Under the pieces are notes generated by a model that saw nothing but the letters and a program-made list of their open reading frames with translations, had not been told where the DNA came from and made no database searches. Shown piece after piece: positions 12,701 to 24,833 of a DNA stretch of 64,000 nt (position 1 is the stretch's first letter; every line of letters begins with the position of its first letter). The position numbers were made by a program, and so were the translations under genes. This stretch comes from Terebella lapidaria (taxonomy: Eukaryota; Annelida; Polychaeta; Terebellida; Terebellidae), in the NCBI GenBank assembly GCA_949152475.1, contig OX424555.1:100597515-100661514 (forward strand), given 5' to 3'.

Positions 12701-15700
12701 TGATGAGTCAGAAGTATGCACAGGCGTATTGATGAGTCAGAAGTATGCACAGGCGTATTGATGATTCAGAAGTATGCACAGGCGGATTGATGATTCAGAA
12801 GTACGCACAGGCGTATTGATGAGTCAGAAGTATGCACAGGCGTATTGATGAGTCAGAAGTATGCACAGGCGTATTGATGAGTCAGAAGTACGCACAGGCG
12901 TATTGATGAGTCAGAAGTACACACAGGCGTATTGATGATTCAGAAGTACGCACAGGCGTATTGATGAGTCAGAAGTATGCACAGGCGTATTGATGAGTCA
13001 GAAGTACGCACAGGCGTATTGATGAGTCAGAAGTACCCACAGGCGTACTGATGAGTCAGAAGTACGCACAGGCGTATTGATGAGTCAGAAGTACGCACAG
13101 GCGTATTGATGAGTCAGAGGTGCGCACAGGTGTATTGATGAGTCAGAAGTATGCACAGGCGTATTGATGAGTCAGAAGTACGCACAGGTGTATTGATGAT
13201 TCAGAAGTACGCACAGGCGTATTGATGAGTCAGAAGTATGCACAGGCGGATTGATGATTCAGAAGTACCCACAGGCGTACTGATGAGTCAGAAGTACGCA
13301 CAGGTGTATTGATGAGTCAGAAGTACGCACAGGCGTATTGATGAGTCAGAAGTATGCACAGGCGGATTGATGATTCAGAAGTACGCACAGGCGGATTGAT
13401 GATTCAGAAGTACCCACAGGCGTATTGATGAGTCAGAAGTACACACAGGCTTATTGATGAGTCAGAAGTACGCACAGGCGTATTGATGAGTCAGAAGTAC
13501 GCACAGGTGTATTGATGAGTCAGAAGTATGCACAGGCGTATTGATGAGTCAGAAGTATGCACAGGCGGATTGATGATTCAGAAGTACCCACAGGCGTACT
13601 GATGATTCAGAAGTACGCACAGGCGTATTGATGAGTCAGAAGTACGCACAGGCGTATTGATGAGTCAGAAGTATGCACAGGCGGATTGATGATTCAGAAG
13701 TACGCACAGGCGTATTGATGAGTCAAGAGTACGCACAGGCGTATTGATGAGTCAGAAGTACGCACAGGCGTATTGATGAGTCAGAAGTATGCACAGGCGG
13801 ATTGATGATTCAGAAGTACGCACAGGCGTATTGATGAGTCAGAAGTACGCACAGGCGTATTGATGAGTCAGAAGTATGCACAGGCGTATTGATGAGTCAG
13901 AAGTATGCACAGGCGTACTGATGAGTCAGAAGTACGCACAGGTGTATTGATGAGTCAGAAGTATGCACAGGCGTATTGATGATTCAGAAGTACGCACAGG
14001 CGTATTGATGAGTCAGAAGTACGCACAGGCGTATTGATGAGTCAGAAGTATGCACAGGCGGATTGATGATTCAGAAGTACGCACAGGCGTATTGATGAGT
14101 CAGAAGTACGCACAGGCGTATTGATGAGTCAGAAGTATGCACAGGCGGATTGATGATTCAGAAGTACGCACAGGCGTATTGATGAGTCAGAAGTACGCAC
14201 AGGCGTATTGATGAGTCAGAAGTATGCACAGGCGGATTGATGAGTCAGAGGTACACACAGGCGTATTGATGGGTCAGAAGTACGCACAGGTGTATTGATG
14301 AGTCAGAAGTATGCACAGGCGGATTGATGATTCAGAAGTACGCACAGGCGTATTGATGAGTCAGAAGTACGCACAGGTGTATTGATGAGTCAGAAGTACG
14401 CACAGGCGTATTGATGAGTCAGAGGTATGCACAGGCGGATTGATGATTCAGAAGTACGCACAGGCGTATTGATGAGTCAGAAGTACGCACAGGTGTATTG
14501 ATGAGTCAGAAGTATGCACAGGCGGATTGATGATTCAGAAGTACGCACAGGCGTATTGATGAGTCAGAAGTATGCACAGGCGTATTGATGAGTCAGAAGT
14601 ATGCACAGGCGTATTGATGATTCAGAAGTATGCACAGGCGTATTGATGATTCAGAAGTACCCACAGGCGTACTGATGAGTCAGAAGTATGCACAGGCGTA
14701 TTGATGAGTCAGAAGTATGCACAGGCGTATTGATGATTCAGAAGTATGCACAGGCGTATTGATGATTCAGAAGTATGCACAGGCGTATTGATGATTCAGA
14801 AGTACCCACAGGCGTACTGATGAGTCAGAAGTATGCACAGGCGTATTGATGAGTCAGAAGTATGCACAGGCGTATTGATGATTCAGAAGTACGCACAGGC
14901 GTATTGATGAGTCAGAAGTATGCACAGGCGTATTGATGAGTCAGAAGTATGCACAGGCGTATTGATGATTCAGAAGTATGCACAGGCGGATTGATGATTC
15001 AGAAGTACGCACAGGCGTATTGATGAGTCAGAAGTATGCACAGGCGTATTGATGAGTCAGAAGTATGCACAGGCGTATTGATGAGTCAGAAGTATGCACA
15101 GGCGTATTGATGAGTCAGAAGTACGCACAGGTGTATTGATGAGTCAGAAGTATGCACATGCGGATTGATGATTCAGAAGTACGCACAGGCGTATTGATGA
15201 GTCAGAAGTACGCACAGGTGTATTGATGAGTCAGAAGTATGCACAGGCGGATTGATGATTCAGAAGTACGCACAGGCGTATTGATGAGTCAGAAGTATGC
15301 ACAGGCGTATTGATGAGTCAGAAGTATGCACAGGCGTATTGATGATTCAGAAGTATGCACAGGCGGATTGATGATTCAGAAGTACGCACAGGCGTATTGA
15401 TGAGTCAGAAGTATGCACAGGCGTATTGATGAGTCAGAAGTATGCACAGGCGTATTGATGAGTCAGAAGTACGCACAGGCGTATTGATGAGTCAGAGGTA
15501 CCCACAGGCGTACTGATGAGTCAGAAGTACGCACAGGCGTATTGATGAGTCAGAAGTACGCACAGGCGTATTGATGAGTCAGAGGTGCGCACAGGTGTAT
15601 TGATGAGTCAGAAGTATGCACAGGCGTATTGATGAGTCAGAAGTACGCACAGGTGTATTGATGATTCAGAAGTACGCACAGGCGTATTGATGAGTCAGAA

Positions 15701-18545
15701 GTATGCACAGGCGGATTGATGATTCAGAAGTACCCACAGGCGTACTGATGAGTCAGAAGTACGCACAGGTGTATTGATGAGTCAGAAGTACGCACAGGCG
15801 TATTGATGAGTCAGAAGTATGCACAGGCGGATTGATGATTCAGAAGTACGCACAGGCGGATTGATGATTCAGAAGTACCCACAGGCGTATTGATGAGTCA
15901 GAAGTACACACAGGCTTATTGATGAGTCAGAAGTACGCACAGGCGTATTGATGAGTCAGAAGTACGCACAGGTGTATTGATGAGTCAGAAGTATGCACAG
16001 GCGTATTGATGAGTCAGAAGTATGCACAGGCGGATTGATGATTCAGAAGTACCCACAGGCGTACTGATGATTCAGAAGTACGCACAGGCGTATTGATGAG
16101 TCAGAAGTACGCACAGGCGTATTGATGAGTCAGAAGTATGCACAGGCGGATTGATGATTCAGAAGTACGCACAGGCGTATTGATGAGTCAAGAGTACGCA
16201 CAGGCGTATTGATGAGTCAGAAGTACGCACAGGCGTATTGATGAGTCAGAAGTATGCACAGGCGGATTGATGATTCAGAAGTACGCACAGGCGTATTGAT
16301 GAGTCAGAAGTACGCACAGGCGTATTGATGAGTCAGAAGTATGCACAGGCGTATTGATGAGTCAGAAGTATGCACAGGCGTACTGATGAGTCAGAAGTAC
16401 GCACAGGTGTATTGATGAGTCAGAAGTATGCACAGGCGTATTGATGATTCAGAAGTACGCACAGGCGTATTGATGAGTCAGAAGTACGCACAGGCGTATT
16501 GATGAGTCAGAAGTATGCACAGGCGGATTGATGATTCAGAAGTACGCACAGGCGTATTGATGAGTCAGAAGTACGCACAGGCGTATTGATGATTCAGAAG
16601 TACGCACAGGCGTATTGATGAGTCAGAAGTACGCACAGGCGTATTGATGAGTCAGAAGTATGCACAGGCGGATTGATGAGTCAGAGGTACACACAGGCGT
16701 ATTGATGGGTCAGAAGTATGCACAGGCGGATTGATGATTCAGAAGTATGCACAGGCGGATTGATGATTCAGAAGTATGCACAGGCGGATTGATGATTCAG
16801 AAGTACGCACAGGCGTATTGATGAGTCAGAAGTATGCACAGGCGTATTGATGAGTCAGAAGTATGCACAGGCGTATTGATGAGTCAGAAGTATGCACAGG
16901 CGTATTGATGAGTCAGAAGTACGCACAGGCGTATTGATGAGTCAGAAGTATGCACAGGCGTATTGATGAGTCAGAAGTATGCACAGGCGTATTGATGAGT
17001 CAGAGTCACGCACACGCGTATTGATGAGTCAGAAGTACGCACAGGCGTATTGATGATTCAGAAGGACGCACAGGCGTATTGATGAGTCAGAAGTATGCAC
17101 AGGCGGATTGATGATTCAGAAGTACGCACAGGCGTATTGATGAGTCAGAAGTACGCACAGGCGTATTGATGAGTCAGAAGTATGCACAGGCGTATTGATG
17201 AGTCAGAAGTATGCACAGGCGTATTGATGAGTCAGAAGTACGCACAGGCGTATTGATGAGTCAGAAGTACGCACAGGCGTATTGATGATTCAGAAGTACG
17301 CACAGGCGTATTGATGAGTCAGAAGTACGCACAGGCGTATTGATGATTCAGAAGTACGCACAGGCATATTGATGAGTCAGAAGTACGCACAGGCGTATTG
17401 ATGATTCAGAAGTACGCACAGGCGTATTGATGAGTCAGAAGTACGCACAGGCGTATTGATGAGTCAGAGGTACACACAGGCGTATTGATGAGTCAGAGGT
17501 ACACACAGGCGTATTGATGAGTCAGAAGTACGCACAGGCGTATTGATGAGTCAGAGGTACACACAGGCGTGTTGATGAGTCAGAGGTACACACAGGCGTA
17601 TTGATGAGCCAGAGGTACGCACAGGCGTATTGATGAGTCAGAAGTACGCACAGGCGTATTGATGATTCAGAAGTATGCACAGGCGTATTGATGAGTCAGA
17701 GGTACGCACAGGCATATTGATGAGTCAGAGGTGCGCACAGGCGTATTGATGATTCAGAAGTACGCACAGGTGTATTGATGAGTCAGAGGTGAACACAGGC
17801 GTATTGATGAGTCAGAGGTACACACAGACCTATTGATGAGTCAGAGTTACGCACAGGGGTATTGATGAGTCAGAGGTGAACACAGGCGTATTGATGAGTC
17901 AGAGGTACACACAGACCTATTGATGAGTCAGAAGTATGCACAGGCGTATTGATGTGTCAGATTTACGCACATGCGTATTGATGAGTCAGAGGCACGCACA
18001 TGCGTATTGATGAGTCAGAGGTACGCACAAGCGTATTGATGAGTCAGAGGTATGCGCAGGCGTATTGATGTGTCAGATTTACGCACATGCGTATTGATGA
18101 GTCAGAGGCACGCACATGCGTATTGATGAGTCAGAGGTACGCACAAGCGTATTGATGAGTCAGAGGTATGCGCAGGCGTATTGATGTGTCTGATTTACGC
18201 ACATGCGTATTGATGAGTCAGAGGCACGCACATGCGTATTGATGAGTCAGAGGTACGCACAAGCGTATTGATGAGTCAGAGGTATGCGCAGGCGTATTGA
18301 TGTGTCAGATTTACGCACATGCGTATTGATGAGTCAGAGGCACGCACATGCGTATTGATGAGTCAGAGGTACGCACAAGCGTATTGATGAGTCAGAGGTA
18401 TGCGCAGGCGTATTGATGAGTCAGAAGTACGCACAGGCGTATTGATGAGACAGAAGTACGCACTGGCGTATTGATGAGTCAGAAGTATGCACAGGCGTAT
18501 TGATGAGTCAGAGGTACACACAGGCGTATTGATGAGACAGAAGTA
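6775..18545. repeat. 29-bp satellite array, about 400 units, most with a TGAGTCA site
   Basis: One uninterrupted array of 11.8 kb. The unit is 29 bp: GGCGTAT, then TGATGAGTCAG, then a variable RRGTAYGCACA part. The usual core TGAGTCAG contains the palindromic AP-1/TRE consensus TGAGTCA. The commonest variants are TGATTCA (frequent between 11.7 and 17.4 kb) and TGATCAGTCA. Array length divided by 29 gives about 406 units. Since 29 is not a multiple of three, translation rotates through all frames and no frame stays open beyond about 72 codons, so the array is not protein-coding. Higher-order structure is visible: a 745-bp block repeated in tandem (6842-8331), a block of about 2.5 kb repeated (about 11,720-14,280 and 14,281-16,720), and a 116-bp four-unit block repeated four times (17,945-18,408). 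Confidence 0.97.
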
Positions 18546-19841
18546 GGCCTCACGTGACCGATACTGCGGTGCATGGAGTCAGATATCAGGGATGTTGGTG
18601 GACATGTGAATAGACCAGCTGTGTATACAGTACCATGCTAACAGCACAGTGTGTATCATGAAGTAGACCTCACGTGACCGATACTCCGGTGCGTGGAGTC
18701 AGAGATCAGGGATGGTGGTGGACATGTGAATAGACCAGTTGTATACACAGTACCATGCTAACAGCACAGTGTGTATCCTGAAGTATTCCTCACGTGACCG
18801 ATACTCCGATACGTGGAGTCAGAGATCAGGGATGGTGGTGGACATGTGAATAGACCAGTTGTATACAGAGTACCACGCTAACAGCACAGTGTGTATCATG
18901 AAGTAGGCCTCACGTGACCGTAATCTGTTATTTGGAGTCAGAGATCAAGGATGGTGGTGGACATGTGAATAGACCAGTTGTATACACAGTACAATGCTAA
19001 CAGCACAGTGTGTATCATGAAGTAGGCATCACGTGACCGTAATCTGTTATTTGGAGTCAGAGATCAAGGATGGTGGTGGACATGTGAATAGACCAGTTGT
19101 ATACAGAGTACAATGCTAACAGCACAGTGTGTATCATGAAGTAGGCCTCACGTGACCGTAATCTGTTATTTGGAGTCAGAGATCAAGGATGGTGGTGGAC
19201 ATGTGAATAGACCAGTTGTATACACAGTACCACGCTACAGCACAGTGTGTATCATGAAGTAGGCCTCACGTGACCGTAATCTTTTATTTGGAGTCAGAGA
19301 TCAGGATGGTGGTGGACATGTGAATAGACCAGTTGTATACACAGTACAATGCTAACAGCACAGTGTGTATCAAGAAGTAGGCCTCACGTGACCGATGCTC
19401 CAATACTTGGAGTCAGAGATCAGGGATGGTGCTGGACATGTGAATAGACCAGTTGTATACACAGTACCATTGCTATCAGCACAGTGTGTATCATGAAGTA
19501 TTCCTCACGTGACCGATACTCCGGTACGTGGAGTCAGAGATCAGGGATCGCGGTGGACATGTGAATAGACCAGTTGTATACAGAGTACCATGCTAACAGC
19601 ACAGTGTGTATCATGAAGTATTCCTCACGTGACCGATACTCCGGTGCGTGGAGTCAGAGATCAGGGATGGCGGTGGACATGTGAATAGACCAGTTGTATA
19701 CACAGTACCATGCTAACAGCACAGTGTGTATCATGAAGTATTCCTCACGTGACCGATACTCCGGTACGTGGAGTCAGGGATCAGGGATGGCGGTGGACAT
19801 GTGAATAGCCCAGCTGTATACATAGTACCACGCTAACAGCT
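18540..19841. repeat. 120-bp satellite, 11 units, each with a TCACGTGAC E-box
   Basis: Units start at 18540, 18660, 18780, 18900, 19019, 19138, 19256, 19374, 19495, 19615 and 19735, with period 118-121 bp. Each carries CCTCACGTGACCG, a palindromic CACGTG E-box in the extended TCACGTGA form favoured by MITF/TFE/USF-type bHLH-zip factors. Each also carries GGAGTCAG, GACATGTGAATAG and ACAGCACAGTGTGTATC. The first unit continues directly from the last 29-bp unit through a shared GAAGTA. The last unit is cut off at about 19841 and joins sequence leading to the 364-bp family. Confidence 0.95.
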
Positions 19842-19894
19842 TTTTCAATTCTTGGGATAGAAGTCCGAAATTCGGTAGAAATTGCCGTTTTCGG

Positions 19895-20490
19895 ATTTCT
19901 AAAATTTTTTCATAGGTTGTTGGGCAGTTGTATACTAATTCCATCAGGTGTACAGTAGAAACAACTACATTGAACACACTGTCTGCCCCTGATGACGCCA
20001 GTGTGTCTTTGGATAAACTATTTGGTCGGGCTTTGTTTCTATTGCAAAATGTTGTATTTTACGTTTGTTATTGGCATCATCAAAATCTACTGTATTTGTG
20101 GTAATAGATTGATACCTACATTCATACCACTGAGTCGGTGTCACTGCTGGCGGACGTTAAATCTGTGCCCGAGGATATCATCAACTCAGTAGCCTTTTGG
20201 CTATTGATTAGGTACTTATGTACTTGTCATATATCTGTTCCATGGGGTTTGTTTCGGATTTCTAAAAAAATTTCATAGGTTGTTGGGCAGTTGTATACTA
20301 ATTCCATCAGGTGTACAGTAGAAACAACTACATTTAACACACTGTCTGATTATGATGACGCTAGTGTGTCTTTGGATAAACTATTTGGTCGGGCTTTGTT
20401 TCTATTGCAAAATTTTGTATTTTACGTTTGTTATTGGCATCATCAAAATCTACTGTATTTGTGGTAATATATTGATACCTACATTCATCC
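19895..20490 (+). repeat. 364-bp dispersed repeat family, block B (forward orientation)
   Basis: Roughly 1.6 units in the orientation opposite to block A, so the satellites between 4.9 and 19.9 kb are bracketed by inverted copies. Marks are TAGGTTGTTGGGCAGTTGTA, CCATCAGGTGTACAGTAGAA, GATGACGC(C/T)AGTGTGTC and GGTCGGGCTTTGTTTCTATT. Confidence 0.8.
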
Positions 20491-20719
20491 CAGGTGAAGT
20501 ATGCCAAGCTATAGAACTATACCATTTAGCATTGCAATAACCGATGTAAACAAGTTTTATAAAAGCCCCAGAGAATACTAGATACTTGTGGGTATAACCG
20601 TTGCCATGTTTATAATAGAAAAAGCTACAAACGAATTTTGACGCTATAATTTCTAAAAAATTCAACGTTCAGTAATAGCATGGAGAAGTCTCGTTATAGA
20701 TGTTAAAACTCTAGTTCTT

Positions 20720-21996
20720 GAGGCAGCTAACGAGCCACTGAGTATTGTTTTAGAGGTCAGATCAATGGATACTTGTTGGCAGAATTATCAAATGTAATTG
20801 ATCTTTCAGCTGCCATGGCTCTCCGGCTCGCTGGTCAAAAACCCGTCACTAATTCCCCGACTGGCTTGTTCTTTGTTCTATAATTGGACGGAACTAATCG
20901 TGATTGGACGCCATCGAACTTCCATATTACGCGCTTTGAGAAGTTGTGGGTTTTGTTTAAATAACGCTGGATGGTCTTGCTCGACTATGGCTGTGGTCTT
21001 TTCAGGCTGTTATGTTCAGATCACCAAGCCGGGAGTTGTGAGCTTTACGAGGTAATAGCTGATGTATGGTGAAGGCTTCAGAGAAATGATCATCATCACC
21101 GTGGGAACACGACCAACGTATCCCAGCAACGCAGCGCTAACACGCTTTGTGTTGTAAAACTGGGAGCAACACTACCGTGTAAACACCCAGCTCTCCTTAG
21201 TTATGCATTGGGCATGGATTGAACTGTAAGATTTAGTCGAGTCTATACCGCATGCCTGGTGTTCACTCCCAAAGCGAACTTTTTATCGTTCATTCCATTG
21301 GAATCAGCGCGACCAGCTTCTGTCAATAGGATTCTGTCAATTGGAACGATATATTTCGCTTCCTGGGGTCTGGCAGAAAATAGAAAGTTAGAAGGTTTAT
21401 AGAAACTGATCATGGTGAATCTTTTGGTTCCTAAAAATTACTCAACGAAACTCAAAAGTCTCAGAGTCACTGTTCTGGGTGGCATTGCCTTTCTGGTATT
21501 AACCAGATTGAAGTAACATTAATGTATAAACGGTTTTGGGCCTAACCACATTGAACCGTGTGTACAAGTGTGGATTTTTAAAAAAATATTATTTACATGA
21601 TATACAATCGCTCATAGGAGTCATGTGTAATTATTTATCATCTCTATATTACTCGAATAGGCCTATTTCTTGTTATAATGAGCATGAAAAAAAATCTTCA
21701 TGGCACAGGTACAGATGCTCATGTTTCCTGATGGCAACCATTTTCCGGGGACATGTATTGTTGATACTGGTGACAGCCTCCGGGACACGTCGAGATGCAT
21801 CAAGTCCCAGAGACGCTCAGATTTACGACCACACTCCGCCAATACATCAAGACAGTCCCATTCTCTCGAGTGTTAATCACCATGGCCTGAATCTTGACTG
21901 GCCCAGATGTGTGGTACCCGGCTTGAAATCGGCTTGACACAGCAACAACTGACTGACCACAAGCATCGGATGTGACAAATATGTACGTATATATGT
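20720..21996. repeat. 1.2-kb repeat, copy R1
   Basis: The segment from GCGCTTTGAGAAGTTGTG (20931) to ATGTACGTATATAT recurs almost identically from 22149, an offset of 1,218 bp, and in diverged form from 25795. The upstream part from about 20720 is shared only with the third copy. A 133-codon plus frame (21536-21937) recurs with the repeat and is probably chance. Family not recognised. Confidence 0.8.
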
Positions 21997-22145
21997 ACAT
22001 AGTTGTACATATATAGTTGTATATATGAAATATTGTTGATATATGCTATGAATAATATACATGGTGAAGTCGTGAATGCTATAGACCAACTGACTATGAT
22101 ATAATAATTCGATGATATGAAACCGATATATGTTGTGTACGAATT

Positions 22146-23228
22146 TACGCGCTTTGAGAAGTTGTGGGTTTTGTTTAAATAACGCTGGTTGGTCTTGCTC
22201 GACTATGGCTGTGGTCTTTTCAGGCTGTTGTATTCAGATCACCAAGCCGGGAGTTGTGAGCTTTACGAGGTAATAGCTGATGTATGGTGAAGGCTTCAGA
22301 GAAATGATCATCATCACCGTGGGAACACGACCAACGTATCCCAGCAACGCAGCGCTAACACGCTTTGTGTTGTAAAACTGGGAGCAACACTACCGTGTAA
22401 ACACCCAGCTCTCCTTAGTTATGCATTGGGCATGGATTAAACTGTAAAATTTAGTCGAGTCTATATCGCATGCCTGGTGTTTACTCCCAAAGGGAACTTT
22501 TTATCGTTCATTCCATTAATGGAATCAGCGCGACCAGCTTCTGTCAATAGGATTCTGTCAATTGGTTCGATATATTTCACTTCCTGGGGTCTGGCAGAAA
22601 ATAGAAAGTTAGAAGGTTTATAGAAACTAGTCTCTTTTTATGATGATGGTGGATCTTTTGGTTCCTACAAATTACTCAACGAAACTCAAAAGTCTCAGAG
22701 TCACTGTTCTGGGTGGCATTGTCTTTCTGGTATTAACCAGATTGAAGTAACATTAATGTATAAACGGTTTTGAGCCTAACAGCATTGAACCGTGTGTACA
22801 AGTGTGGATTTTCAAAAATTATTATTTACATGATATACAATCGCTTATAGGAGTCATGTGTAATTATTTGTCATCTCTATATTACTCGAATAGGCCTATT
22901 TCTTGTTATAATGAGCATGAAAAAAATTCTCCATGGCACAGGTACAGATGCTCATGTTTCCTGATGGCAACCATTTTCCGGGGACATGTATTGTTAATAC
23001 TGGTGACAGCCTCCGGGACACGTCGAGATGCATCAAGTCCCAGAGACGCTCAGATTTACGACCACACTCCGCCAATACATCAAGACAGTCCCATTCTCTC
23101 GATTGTTAATCACCATGGCCTGAATCTTGACTGGCCCAGATGTGTGGTACCCGGCTTGAAATCGGCTTGACACAGCAACAACTGACTGACCACAAGCATC
23201 GGATGTGACAAATATGTACGTATATATT
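22146..23228. repeat. 1.2-kb repeat, copy R2
   Basis: A near-identical second copy of R1, separated from it by about 150 bp of AT-rich sequence. Differences are scattered single bases and short indels, which points to a recent local duplication. Confidence 0.85.
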
Positions 23229-23229
23229 G

Positions 23230-23965
23230 CTATAGTGTAAACAAATGCTCAAATTGGCATAGGTCCCAAGGTTCGTGTATGGTTCGCTAGCCGGAAATTT
23301 GTCGGCTGGTGCATAATCTTTACAAATGTTCTTGTATTGTTATCTGATGTTATTGGTCGTTTAAGGTTTATAACGATTTATTAGTGTAGAAAGTTTCGGT
23401 AAAATTTGGTTATACGTGGGCTACAGGTCGGCAATGTCGGTTGAACTTCGGCTCAGCTCATGGCCAGTGGTGCAAACTACGTAATTACCTGAAAATGTCG
23501 CTACCTAGTTACAAAAATACATATTATGACGCTGTACCTACTGATTGGTCTCGCAGCTTTGATTGGTTGGTGGGGTCACGTGATTGAGCCCCGAAATTCT
23601 ATAAATACAGCCAACTCACGAGAGTCAGCGTCTTCCGAGCCTTGGAGTCAGAGGGTTCACATCTCCGGTACCCGAGCTGAGTCCAGCCGGAACCCCACCT
23701 ATATCTACTGAGGAATTGCACCACAGAAAGTAATCATCTCTGATGTATTCACAACATTTTTAATTCACCAATAAAGTTCAGCCGAGAGTTGTTTCTTGGG
23801 CTGTTCCAACCGACTGTGAGCCGAAACAAAACTTGAGATAATTTAGAAGAGAAGATAGAGACACAGTCGGTGAAACAAAGCTGATAGTGTCTGAGACCGA
23901 ACCACCGAGAGGAGGACGAGCCGAGGTCAACTGATGATCGGTGACCCTACAGCTGGCGAATGAAT
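23230..23965 (+). promoter_or_regulatory. LTR-like leader: TATA box, poly(A) signal and purine-rich tail
   Basis: The segment holds GATTGGTTGG with TCACGTGATTG, then TATAAATACAGCC about 50 bp on, AATAAAG about 160 bp further, and a GA-rich tail ending near GGTGACCCTACAG. This is the order of an LTR U3-R-U5 or of a compact promoter with leader. A related tail with AAAGCTGATA and GTCTGAGA occurs at 30820-31345. No partner repeat or gene body was identified, so the assignment is tentative. Confidence 0.35.
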
Positions 23966-24020
23966 ATAGTGGTACCGACGTTGTCCCTTTTTAGAGAAAT
24001 GATGAATTATTGATTAGTTT

Positions 24021-24833
24021 TTAAAGCTGAGACTTCAGTTCAGAATGAGATATAGTTGTGTACAAAGTGGAAAAATCAAATGTTTTGATAGACGTTAATT
24101 GTGTGTGAGCATGTAGATATTCCAATAAAGATTTGGAATGTTTTAATATCCACATTTGGTTTATACCACTTCTAGAATACATGGTGTCAGAGTACTTTTG
24201 GAGACCCTGTTTAATTTTAGACAATATTACAGTTAATATTTTAGAAAGGGCTTTGGTAGAACATGATGCTGAACCTGAAATATACCTTTGTTTGTGTGGA
24301 TTTTTGTGTAATTTTGGGATCCAATATAAGTTTGGTAGATTAGAATCTTTACATGAGATAGTAATACCAAACAAATGCAATACAGACACATGATTTGATA
24401 AGATATTCTGTTTGGGCACGGTCATGGCTTGGTATGTATTATAGGAATTAGTATTGTTGGCAAACAGGCAATGTATATAGTATGTTTTACAAACAAAAAC
24501 AACATTATTAGAAGCTTTATCAGCAGGGACAATGACGAACCTATCTTGAAATTTCAACAAACTATTAGCAACCACGGGATCATTGAAGACAGAGCTATAT
24601 TTAGTACTAACTGACTTTGACAAAACATTGATGCGTTTTTTTACCAATGACCTAATCTGTTTGACCCATTCTGACAGAGAGTCAGTTTCTGCCCTTTCTC
24701 GCTTTGTCCATTTTCCGGCATGCTCCTGAACTGCATTCATGATTACCTTAAAATTGTATCTCCATGAAAACGACGTGGGCTTTCTATATTTGGGACCTTT
24801 GGACAAAATGTCTTTCAATGATTCATTCTCCAC
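24021..24833 (-). pseudogene. Reverse transcriptase N-terminal half, Penelope-like
   Basis: 270 codons. Recognisable Penelope-type motifs are LPNLYWIPKLHKNPHKQRYI (about residues 167-186), SASCSTKALSK shortly after, SRSGINQMWILK, and FDFSTLYTT near the C-terminus, which is the first Asp-bearing catalytic region. The family's later YIDD box is absent from this copy because the element ends at the left. The same residues occur in copy 2 at 30300-30665, so the two are members of one family. The nuclease remnant lies immediately upstream. Confidence 0.82.

Noticed and set aside
6775-18545. Possible CRISPR array (29-bp direct repeats)
   Set aside because: The repeats are contiguous with no spacers, vary among themselves, and sit in an animal genome. 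It is a satellite.
21536-23170. 133- and 122-codon plus frames conserved between R1 and R2
   Set aside because: The conservation is that of the whole 1.2-kb repeat. The frames have no domain and the older copy R3 does not keep them.
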